From Candidatus Woykebacteria bacterium RIFCSPLOWO2_01_FULL_43_14 (GTDB taxonomy: Bacteria > Patescibacteriota > Microgenomatia > Woykebacterales > 2-01-FULL-43-14): a stretch of 16,380 nt of DNA. The stretch is from the NCBI GenBank assembly GCA_001816835.1, contig MHDB01000003.1, forward strand, positions 6,869-23,248, written 5' to 3'. Position 1 is the first letter of the stretch. Each line of letters begins with the position of its first letter. Below the pieces are notes generated by a model. The model was given only the letters and a program-made list of their open reading frames with translations, searched no databases and was not told where the DNA came from. A program made the position numbers and the translations under genes. Positions 8,812 to 15,809 of this stretch are shown here, in pieces.

Positions 8812-8866
8812 AATATATTTCGAAGCTAGGAACATTTGTTTTGGTGGTACTAATAGCTTTTTTAAT

Positions 8867-9982
8867 CTAACTGTTTGATTGTTTAGAAATGTTATAGAGA
8901 AGCCCCACCGCCCCCATGGCTACGACAAGAGAGGTTCCCCCATAAGAAATAAATGGCAGTGGCACGCCGGTGAGAGGAGTCAAAGCGGTCATAGAGGAAA
9001 GATTTATAAACGCCTGAGCAGCAATCCACACCGATATCCCCGAAGCCATCAAGAAACCAAAACTATCCTTGGCTCTTTTAGCTGTGAGAAAACAACGTAG
9101 TATTAGCAGCAAAAACAAAACCGTCAAAAAAGCCGCCCCAATGAAGCCAAGCTCCTCACCAATCACCGCGAAAATGGAGTCAGTGCTCACTTCCGGGATA
9201 AATCCGTACTTCTGCCGTGATTGACCCAACCCCAGTCCAAAGAAACCACCTGAACCCAAAGCTATGAGGATCTGATTTATGTGGTAGGAAGCACCTTGGG
9301 TATCAAGATTGGGATTGATAAAAGACAAGAACCGGGCCCTTCTAAAGTCCGAGGAAATAATAAAGAAGGCTCCTGCCAGAAGAGCCGAGGGAACCATCAC
9401 AAAAAAGTGACTCATGGGGGCTCCAGCAACAAAATAGAGACTCAGGGCAATAGTTCCCAGAATAATGGTCGTTCCCATGTCCCGTTGCAATAAAACAATT
9501 CCTAGGATTAGCCCAGAGACAAAAACGAAATTAGTGAGCTGGATTTTCTTAGTCAAAACCGTAGACAAATAGAGAATGAGCGCCATCTTCGTAATCTCAG
9601 CGGGTTGGAGGGAGGCAAAACCAAGGTTCAACCACCGATGAGCACCGTAGGTCTTTACCCCTAAACCTGGTATAAAAACAGCTAACAGTAGCAAAACTGA
9701 GCCAATTAGTGCCAAAAGTGAGAACTTTTGCCAATAATGATAGTCGATCCTGGAAGTTATGGCAAAAACTACCCCGCCAATAATACTCCAGAGTAGCTGA
9801 TTTTTCAGAAAGTAATACTTGTCTCCAAAATCCCGCTGAGCAGTGACAATACTGGCGTTGTAAACCATCACCACACCGAATATCACCAAGGCAAGAGTCA
9901 GAAATATCAAAGAATAATCAGCACTGTGAGTTTTAAATGAGCTTTTTCTTATGAGCCGGCTTTGAATGTTTGTAAATTGCAT
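8867..9982 (-). CDS. ftsW: FtsW-type SEDS peptidoglycan glycosyltransferase (division)
   Basis: This is a 371-residue polytopic membrane protein with about ten hydrophobic segments, the usual length for FtsW/RodA/SpoVE. SEDS proteins polymerise lipid II into glycan strands, working with a class B PBP, which is not in this window. Family marks visible are LQPAEITK (125-132), LLQRDMGT (164-171), the PEVSTDSIF segment with the conserved Asp at 268, GEELGFIG (275-282), and the signature around TPLTGVPLPFISYGGTS (335-351). FtsW is preferred over RodA because the gene sits in a mur/mraY cluster and because of the PLPFISYGG signature; RodA is not fully excluded. The ATG start is three bases after the mraY stop, with no clear Shine-Dalgarno, so it probably relies on coupling. 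It is the last peptidoglycan gene before the giant surface-protein gene. Confidence 0.9.
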   Translation of the reverse strand: MQFTNIQSRLIRKSSFKTHSADYSLIFLTLALVIFGVVMVYNASIVTAQRDFGDKYYFLKNQLLWSIIGGVVFAITSRIDYHYWQKFSLLALIGSVLLLLAVFIPGLGVKTYGAHRWLNLGFASLQPAEITKMALILYLSTVLTKKIQLTNFVFVSGLILGIVLLQRDMGTTIILGTIALSLYFVAGAPMSHFFVMVPSALLAGAFFIISSDFRRARFLSFINPNLDTQGASYHINQILIALGSGGFFGLGLGQSRQKYGFIPEVSTDSIFAVIGEELGFIGAAFLTVLFLLLILRCFLTAKRAKDSFGFLMASGISVWIAAQAFINLSSMTALTPLTGVPLPFISYGGTSLVVAMGAVGLLYNISKQSNS

Positions 9983-9985
9983 GAA

Positions 9986-10993
9986 TCACTGTGACGTTAA
10001 GGCGACAAATAGACCTAAATAAGCAAATACTGCCCCTGCCAGCCAGAACCTCATAGTGACCTTAGTTTCATCCCAACCTTTAGCTTCAAAATGATGGTGT
10101 ATTGGCGCTGCCAAAAAAATCTTTTTGCCAAAGAAGGTCTTAGAAAGTATCTGGGTGAGGGAGGAAATCCCCTCAATGACAAACACACCTCCTAAGACAA
10201 TCAGAGGTATCGACTGATTGGTCATTAGAGCTATTACCGCGATCATTGCGCCCAGGGACAACGCCCCAGTATCCCCTAGCCAGACACGAGCAGGGAAAAT
10301 GTTAAAGTAAAGGAAAGCTAACAGCGAACCCAACATTACCGCAATAAATAAATTGATATCTGTTAAACCCGACAAAGATGCTAGATACCATAAAGCACTG
10401 AGGATAATAATTGTTAAGCCCGTCACTAATCCATCCAGACCATCAGTAATATTCACCGCGTTTGTTGTCGCGACAATAACCAAGGCTGCATAGCCAATAT
10501 AATAAGGACCCAGGTTGAAGTAGCCAATAAAGGGAACATGAATCGTTGACATTCCCATTCGATTGTAAAGCAGCCAACCGATTACCAAAGCCAAGGACCA
10601 CTGAAGTAAAAACTTATACCTAATTCTAAGCCCATACGTACCTTTTTTCTTACCCACAAACTTGTGAAAGTCATCGTACAAACCAAGCAAACCAAAAGTA
10701 ATTAAGGTTGCATAGAGTATTCTGGCAGTCCAATTTAACTCAAACTTGGTAACCTGATAAAAAATAGCCGAAAGAAGTATGGTAACGCCAATAATGAGTA
10801 GCCCTCCAGCGTTGGGAGTTCCTACTTTCCAAGAATGGAGCCTGTTTACAACACTAGTCGCCTCCCCCATAAAGTCGACCTGTTTTTCTTTTTGCCTCTG
10901 AAATTTTAGTTTGTATAAAACATCTATAAACGGGATAGCTGCAAGGAGTGTAGTTACGAACGAGAAAAGTAAAATACCTAAGAGTTTCTCCAT
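9986..10993 (-). CDS. mraY: Phospho-MurNAc-pentapeptide transferase MraY (lipid I synthesis)
   Basis: This 335-residue polytopic membrane enzyme transfers phospho-MurNAc-pentapeptide from UDP to undecaprenyl phosphate, giving lipid I. Key motifs of the family are present: the Asp pair DD at 107-108 in GLYDDFHK, NAVNITDGLDGL at 178-189, GDTGALSLG with Asp241, and the HHH triad at 299-301 in APIHHHFEAKGW, followed by RFW. The usual GTPTMGG near the N terminus reads GTPNAGG here (58-64), a modest departure. The length is slightly below the E. coli enzyme (360 by recollection). It starts with ATG 35 bases after the murF stop, the widest gap within the operon, with no obvious Shine-Dalgarno. The ftsW gene follows three bases after its stop. 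Confidence 0.95.
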   Translation of the reverse strand: MEKLLGILLFSFVTTLLAAIPFIDVLYKLKFQRQKEKQVDFMGEATSVVNRLHSWKVGTPNAGGLLIIGVTILLSAIFYQVTKFELNWTARILYATLITFGLLGLYDDFHKFVGKKKGTYGLRIRYKFLLQWSLALVIGWLLYNRMGMSTIHVPFIGYFNLGPYYIGYAALVIVATTNAVNITDGLDGLVTGLTIIILSALWYLASLSGLTDINLFIAVMLGSLLAFLYFNIFPARVWLGDTGALSLGAMIAVIALMTNQSIPLIVLGGVFVIEGISSLTQILSKTFFGKKIFLAAPIHHHFEAKGWDETKVTMRFWLAGAVFAYLGLFVALTSQ

Positions 10994-11028
10994 AAAATTA
11001 TTCTAGCATTTGGGTAACTAAAAGGAAA

Positions 11029-12219
11029 CTAAGTGTATATTTCGTAACGATGGGACGCAATTTCGTCAGGATCGACTTTTTTACCTTGCATTATTAAGGG
11101 AATTCTTTCTAAATGTTTCAGCAAGGAACCTTTTAGATAGACCAGGTCATCTTTCTGAATAATGTCTTTTAAGACCTTTGCCGCTTCAAAAACATCTTCA
11201 GTATAGATTACTTTTTTCTCTGGAAGTTTTTTCCTAGCCTCGGTAACTATATGTTTAGTCAGGGGCCCTACCGTCACAACATAGCTAGGGTTAACCTCGA
11301 CTACCTTCTTTCCCACCTCTCGATGTCCTGTTTCTTCGTAGTCACCTAGCTCACCCATTTGACCAAGAACCAGGATCTTTCTCTTGGCAGATAAAGCCTG
11401 TAATGTGTCCAAACCGGCAATAGCTGAAGCAGGATTAGCCCTGCGAGCATCATTGATAAGGACTGATCCATTGGGACCTTTTTCAACACTCATCCGTCCC
11501 GGTAAGACATCTAGTTGCTCCAACCCTTTGGAAATCTGGGGCAAGGTTAAACCTTGACTAATCCCAACCGCCGCGGCCGCGGTCGCGGTAGAAGCATGCA
11601 TCAAACCAAGCAACTTGAGCGTCACTTCCACACTTTCGAAACGGTGGTGGAGAATTAGGTGGGTTCCTGAAATGCTCACAGTCGGATTTTCAAACCACAC
11701 CTGACAATTTTCCTTATTAGAACCGTAAAACCAAACGTTTGCTTTAAGCTCGTGCGCCATTTTACGGCTCATAAGATCATCGTAGTTAACTATCGCTAAC
11801 CCATTCTCTGGTAGTGCCTTAAGCAGCTTACTTTTTTCGCTGATAATATTTTCAATCGATCCCAAATGTTCCTCGTCTGAGTGAACAGGACTAATCCCCG
11901 TAAGAACGGCAATCTGAGGCTTAACGACTTCTAGATACTGATCCATTTCACCAAGATGGTCAATCCCTAATTCAAAAACAATATATTTATGATCTCTAAG
12001 CTTCAAAGCAGTGATAGGAACATTGAAAACCGTATCCAGATTCAAATCAGTCTGCAAGGTTTTAAATTTCTGAGATAGGACTGCTGCTATTGCTGATGCC
12101 GTGGCGGTCTTGCCGTAACTTCCTGTAACGCCAAGTATCTTTACTTCAGGATGAATACTTAGCCACCTCCGGGCCAAACTACGGCGTGTTTGATGGTAAA
12201 GATGTTTAATTATTTTCAT
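11029..12219 (-). CDS. murF: MurF-type UDP-MurNAc-tripeptide:D-Ala-D-Ala ligase lacking the N-terminal substrate domain
   Basis: This is a 396-residue Mur ligase. The ATP-binding P-loop GSYGKTA is at 33-39, only about 30 residues from the start, whereas typical MurF has roughly 80 more residues forming the UDP-MurNAc-binding domain. MurF marks include ELGIDHLGEM (83-92), VLTGISPVHSDEEHLGS (105-121), IVNYDD (143-148), VLPGRM (238-243) and VLGQMGELGDYEETGH (284-299). The usual DxYNANP motif reads DARRANP (257-263), and the P-loop ends KTATA rather than KTTTK. The central domain alone would fit a ligase, so the missing domain may be dispensable, supplied elsewhere, or the substrate may differ. 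ATG overlaps the murA stop by four bases (ATGA), indicating coupling. MurT-like or another Mur ligase is a less likely reading because of the MurF-specific GELG segment. Confidence 0.8.
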   Translation of the reverse strand: MKIIKHLYHQTRRSLARRWLSIHPEVKILGVTGSYGKTATASAIAAVLSQKFKTLQTDLNLDTVFNVPITALKLRDHKYIVFELGIDHLGEMDQYLEVVKPQIAVLTGISPVHSDEEHLGSIENIISEKSKLLKALPENGLAIVNYDDLMSRKMAHELKANVWFYGSNKENCQVWFENPTVSISGTHLILHHRFESVEVTLKLLGLMHASTATAAAAVGISQGLTLPQISKGLEQLDVLPGRMSVEKGPNGSVLINDARRANPASAIAGLDTLQALSAKRKILVLGQMGELGDYEETGHREVGKKVVEVNPSYVVTVGPLTKHIVTEARKKLPEKKVIYTEDVFEAAKVLKDIIQKDDLVYLKGSLLKHLERIPLIMQGKKVDPDEIASHRYEIYT

Positions 12220-13529
12220 ACTTTGTAAATCTTCGCCCCTAGTTCCCTGAGTTTGTATTCAAGATTTTCGTACCCTCTCTCAATATGCTCGATGTTACTA
12301 AGTTCCGTCTTACCTCGGGCAATAAGAGCAGCTAAAACCAAGGTAGCGCCAGCTCTGATATCAGACACCTCCGCATTTATGGGACCGAGTAGGGATGGTC
12401 CTGTGATTTTGGCTGCGTGGAGATAAGGATCTTTTTTTAGAGTGTTAAACTCGTAAAAAGTCTCTGGCTCCTTTATTTTAGGGTTATGCAATTCTATTTG
12501 AGCCCCCATTGCTGCTAAATTGGCGACATACGCAAATCTATTCTCAAATACTCTCTCTATAACCTCACTGGTGCCTTCAGCTTGAGTCATAAGAGTTACC
12601 CAAAGGGATTGCCAATCAGTCATAAACCCAGGATGAATCTCGGTTTCAACGTAAGTTGCTCTCAAAGGTCCTTTGGTAAAAAATCTTACCCCATTTGATT
12701 TTACTTCAACCCCACCGTTAGCCTCGGTAACTTTTTGGATAAAAGCCTTTAAATCTTCTTCCCGGGCGTCTGTAATAAAAATGTCGCCTTTTGTCCCCAA
12801 AGCCATACAACCATAGGTGACCGCCTCATTTCTATCAGGCATAACCGTATGCTCAGCTCCATGGAGCTCCGATACGCCTTCAATCTCAATTGTCCTCTTT
12901 TTGGTACGACTTACTTTCGCTCCCATTGAGTTTAGAAGTTTTATTAGGTCATCTACTTCAGGTTCAGCCGCAGCGTTCTCAAGGACTGTTTTCCCATTAG
13001 CAAGGACAGCGCACATTACTAGAGTTTCTGTACCAGTGTGTGTACTTTTTGAAAATCGGTAGTGAGTACCCTTTAGTTTGCGAGCGCTCACGACAAAATA
13101 TTCCCCCACTTCCTCAATTTTGGCTCCCATCGCCATCAAGCCGTCGATATGTCTATCAATAGGCCGATCCCCAATCCTATCCCCTCCTGGTCTAGGAAAC
13201 GCGGCTTTCTTAAATCTGTGCAGCAAGGGACCAACCAACATTGACGAAACTCTTGCTGATGACCCGTACTTCGGGTCTATTTCAAAACTTCTTAATCCTT
13301 TACCGCTTAGAGTAACCCTCTGGCTATTGCCCACCTTTACCTGACCACCGAGATCGGTGATTATTTCCTTAAGTACGCCCACATCCCTAACCGAAGGAGT
13401 ATTAGAAATATTTACCACTTCATCAGTCATAAGACTCGCAATCATCTGTTTGAAACCAGCATTCTTGGCTCCAGATAATTTTACTTTTCCTATAAGCGGC
13501 GCTCCGCCCTGAATAATATATTTAGACAT
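12216..13529 (-). CDS. murA: UDP-GlcNAc enolpyruvyl transferase MurA with Asp in place of catalytic Cys
   Basis: This 437-residue EPSP-synthase-fold enzyme catalyses the first committed step, moving enolpyruvate from PEP to UDP-GlcNAc. SGAKNA with Lys22 lies in the usual place, and RVSSMLVGP (93-101) precedes the active-site loop RPGGDRIGDRP (113-123). The family Cys (Cys115 in E. coli) is Asp117 here, confirmed at the codon (GAT at 13181-13179). The TDWQ segment supplies the conserved catalytic Asp, and HIERGYENLEYKLRELGA at the C terminus holds the conserved Arg of the family. Asp variants are known in Mycobacterium and Chlamydia, are active and resist fosfomycin. ATG overlaps the murB end by eight bases, with AGGAG six bases upstream. 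MurZ-type paralogues cannot be excluded by naming alone, but function is clear. Confidence 0.95.
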   Translation of the reverse strand: MSKYIIQGGAPLIGKVKLSGAKNAGFKQMIASLMTDEVVNISNTPSVRDVGVLKEIITDLGGQVKVGNSQRVTLSGKGLRSFEIDPKYGSSARVSSMLVGPLLHRFKKAAFPRPGGDRIGDRPIDRHIDGLMAMGAKIEEVGEYFVVSARKLKGTHYRFSKSTHTGTETLVMCAVLANGKTVLENAAAEPEVDDLIKLLNSMGAKVSRTKKRTIEIEGVSELHGAEHTVMPDRNEAVTYGCMALGTKGDIFITDAREEDLKAFIQKVTEANGGVEVKSNGVRFFTKGPLRATYVETEIHPGFMTDWQSLWVTLMTQAEGTSEVIERVFENRFAYVANLAAMGAQIELHNPKIKEPETFYEFNTLKKDPYLHAAKITGPSLLGPINAEVSDIRAGATLVLAALIARGKTELSNIEHIERGYENLEYKLRELGAKIYKV

Positions 13530-14430
13530 TCCAATCTCCTAGATAAATAACCTCTTCTTTTAAGTCAACCCCATGTTTTGACTTCACTTTGGAGCGCATC
13601 AGCTCTATTAACTGCTTGACTTCATTCGCGGTAGCGTTACCTGTATTAAGTATGAAATTGGCATGTTTTTCAGATATTTTTGCCCCACCTACCCGTTTAC
13701 CCTTTAGCCCACACTCGTCTATCAACCTCCCGGCAAAGTCTCCTTCAGGGTTACGAAAAGTAGACCCTACACTTGGACCTGCTGGCTGGTTGATCTTGTA
13801 CAAAAGTATGTTTTTGACATTTTCTTCAATAACACTACGATCCACTTTTTTCAAATGCAGAAGCGCCGAAAGAATTATTTCCTGAGTTTGTTGAAATCTG
13901 GAACTCCGATAGGCAAACTCACACTCTTTATGCATAATTTTCTTTATTTCATTACTGCCGTTCAGAACCTCCACACTGGCAACTAGGTCTCCAAAGAATT
14001 GTTTCTCTCGAGTATGACCAGCGTTCATGTAAATTGCCCCACCCACCGTACCAGGAACTTTAATCATTCGCTCCATTCCGGAGTACCCCATATCCGAAGT
14101 CTCTCTTATTAAAACAGGCATTGGCACTCCTGATTCAACTTCGAAATAATCATTAGCTAAAAATCTTATCTTGTGAGCTTTATTAACAATTAAAAGTCCT
14201 CTAATACCTTTGTCTGAAACTAAAACATTTGCGCCTAGACCCAGGATGGTAAATGGGATCTCAAGCTCACGGGCGGTTTTTACCGCCAAAACCAGATCTT
14301 CTTTGCTACGAGCTTCATAGAGAAAATCGGCTAGCCCTCCAACTTTCATGTAAGTATAGTCTTTGATGGATTCGTCAAATTTAACTCGGTTAAAACCAAG
14401 TGTTTGGACTAGCTTTTGCATATCATCCAT
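13522..14430 (-). CDS. murB: UDP-N-acetylenolpyruvoylglucosamine reductase MurB (short type II-like form)
   Basis: This 302-residue FAD enzyme uses NADPH to reduce the MurA product to UDP-MurNAc. The FAD-binding segments are GLGANVLVSDKGIRG (64-78) and VPGTVGGAIYMNAG (125-138). YRSSRF (174-179) and GSTFRNPEGDFAGRLID (222-238) follow, with Ser223 as the predicted proton donor. HANFILN (256-262) and KEEVIYLG near the end hold the expected catalytic Glu (about 293). The length and the GSTFRNP motif fit the shorter type II enzymes of Gram-positive type rather than the 342-residue E. coli form. ATG at 14430 overlaps the murC stop by eight bases. AAGGA eight bases upstream supports it over the Met four codons in. 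murA follows with an eight-base overlap. Confidence 0.95.
   Translation of the reverse strand: MDDMQKLVQTLGFNRVKFDESIKDYTYMKVGGLADFLYEARSKEDLVLAVKTARELEIPFTILGLGANVLVSDKGIRGLLIVNKAHKIRFLANDYFEVESGVPMPVLIRETSDMGYSGMERMIKVPGTVGGAIYMNAGHTREKQFFGDLVASVEVLNGSNEIKKIMHKECEFAYRSSRFQQTQEIILSALLHLKKVDRSVIEENVKNILLYKINQPAGPSVGSTFRNPEGDFAGRLIDECGLKGKRVGGAKISEKHANFILNTGNATANEVKQLIELMRSKVKSKHGVDLKEEVIYLGDWNV
13536..13540 (-). promoter_or_regulatory. Shine-Dalgarno AGGAG for murA, inside the end of murB
   Basis: AGGAG on the minus strand lies six bases before the murA ATG at 13529 and within the last codons of murB. It supports this ATG and reinitiation by ribosomes finishing murB. Confidence 0.7.
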
Positions 14431-15805
14431 TCAATAGTTCCTTTGTGACACGGTTTACATCTCCCGCACCCATAATCACTACCACATCATCTTTACCGAC
14501 ATTCTTTTTCAAGTATTGGGTGACTTCATCTAAGCTACGTATATATTTTACGCTATCACTACTAGTTTCGGTTACTAAATCCTTACTGGAAACTATTCCT
14601 GGATCTTTTTCTCTGGCTGCATAAATATCAGTGACAATTAGTTCATCAATTAGATTTTGTTTAAACACTTTGACAAAATCGTCAAACAAATATTTGGTTC
14701 GGGTATACATATGTGGTTGGAAAACACCCCAAATCTTTTTATCGGGAAAAACTTGTTTGGCGGTTTTTAGAGTTTCTCTTATTGCCGTGGGATGATGAGC
14801 ATAATCATCTACTATTGTTATGCCAGCAGAGTTCTGCATTATCTCGAATCTTCGTTTTAAACCTGAGAAGCTTTCAAGAACTTTATTTGCAACGTTAGTA
14901 TCCTCCGTAGTGGCAGGTACTAAGCTAAAAATGACACTCAAAGCACATAAAGCGTTAATAGCGTTATGCCCACCATGTAGATTTGAAACAAATAATCGAA
15001 GGCTTTTTCCTTCTTTAAACTTTATTCCTTCTTCGTCACTAACAATCTTCTCAAGGTAAAAACTCGCACTCGCGTCTTTACTTGAATACCAAATGACATT
15101 TTCCTCATTAATCCTATCAGCTAGTTGGGCGGAAAGTTCGTTATCCTTGTTTAAGATCACTTTCGGATTTTTCTTGGCAACAAACTTACTAAAACTGTCC
15201 ATCAAATCATGTAGATTTTGGAAGTACTCTGGATGGTCCATTTCAATATTAGTTATTCCGATTAAATCTGATGAATAATTTAAGAAGTTGTCATTAAACT
15301 CATCCGCCTCGATAACAAAGTATTTGCTTCGCCCAAATCGATAGTTGGTGCCCCATTTAGGAACTATTGCTCCAATCCCTACTGTTGGATCTAGTCCTAG
15401 CTCTTCCATAATTAAACCAACTATTGCGGTGGTTGTACCTTTTCCATGAGTCCCAGCAATCGCAATCACGAACTTATCTTTGAGCAAATACTGACCAACA
15501 AACTCTTGCCACGTAAGTACTGTGATACTCTTTTCTTTTGCTTCAACTAGCTCAGCGTGATTGGGATTAAATTTCTTGATAGCTGGAGAAATAACAATTA
15601 AATCTATACCTTCCAGGTGATTTTTATCTTCGGAGTTTGAAACATTGATATTCAGATCATCGAGTTCTTTTTTGAACTCTGATGTTGACGCATGATCACA
15701 CCCACTTACTTGATAACCTTGGAGTTTGGCAAGGCTTGCAGCAAAGGAAATACCACTACCCAAAATACCAATAAAATGTATCTTCTTAATTTCTTCATTT
15801 ATCAT
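14423..15805 (-). CDS. murC: UDP-N-acetylmuramate:L-alanine ligase MurC with GKG P-loop
   Basis: This 460-residue ligase adds L-Ala to UDP-MurNAc using ATP. The N-terminal Rossmann motif is IHFIGILGSGIS (9-20). The P-loop is AGTHGKGTTTA (117-127). Further Mur-ligase marks are EADEFNDNF (166-174), TNIEMDHPEYF (185-195), GGHNAINALCA (278-288), RRFE (318-321), DDYAHHPTAI (333-342) and FQPHMYTRT (362-370). YAAREK (395-400) and MGAGDV (445-450) are typical of MurC. The P-loop has Gly123 between Lys122 and Thr124, where MurC normally runs GKTTTT. The sequence EADEFND also leans towards Mpl-type ligases, but the FQPH..TRT and GAGD ends and the operon favour MurC. ATG lies four bases after the murE stop. 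No convincing Shine-Dalgarno is visible, so coupling to murE is likely. Confidence 0.92.
   Translation of the reverse strand: MINEEIKKIHFIGILGSGISFAASLAKLQGYQVSGCDHASTSEFKKELDDLNINVSNSEDKNHLEGIDLIVISPAIKKFNPNHAELVEAKEKSITVLTWQEFVGQYLLKDKFVIAIAGTHGKGTTTAIVGLIMEELGLDPTVGIGAIVPKWGTNYRFGRSKYFVIEADEFNDNFLNYSSDLIGITNIEMDHPEYFQNLHDLMDSFSKFVAKKNPKVILNKDNELSAQLADRINEENVIWYSSKDASASFYLEKIVSDEEGIKFKEGKSLRLFVSNLHGGHNAINALCALSVIFSLVPATTEDTNVANKVLESFSGLKRRFEIMQNSAGITIVDDYAHHPTAIRETLKTAKQVFPDKKIWGVFQPHMYTRTKYLFDDFVKVFKQNLIDELIVTDIYAAREKDPGIVSSKDLVTETSSDSVKYIRSLDEVTQYLKKNVGKDDVVVIMGAGDVNRVTKELLNG
14439..14443 (-). promoter_or_regulatory. Shine-Dalgarno AAGGA for murB, inside the end of murC
   Basis: AAGGA on the minus strand is eight bases before the murB ATG at 14430, within murC codons. 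It favours this start over Met4 of the same frame. Confidence 0.6.
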
Positions 15806-15809
15806 CTAT

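Larger units (their letters stand above)
8746..8866. other. 121-base gap between ftsW and the giant gene
   Basis: This is the only gap above 40 bases. It holds the putative promoter and the GGAGGT site described separately. A six-base inverted repeat (AAGCTA/TAGCTT) with a loop of about 25 bases is present, but no credible intrinsic terminator for ftsW was found, so readthrough from the operon remains possible. Confidence 0.6.

Noticed and set aside
8819..8864. Inverted repeat AAGCTA...TAGCTT near the T-run on the plus strand, as a possible terminator
   Set aside because: The stem is about six bases with a loop of about 25 bases, and the T-run lies on the plus strand, where no gene ends. Not convincing for ftsW termination.
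11571..11582. 12-base perfect palindrome CCGCGGCCGCGG inside murF
   Set aside because: It falls in codons for an Ala-rich helix (TATAAAAAVG), and GC-rich Ala codons explain it. No other sign of a regulatory site.
12817..15278. Plus-strand open frames opposite murA, murB and murC
   Set aside because: They are antisense shadows of well-recognised Mur genes with full motif sets, and carry no recognisable domain.
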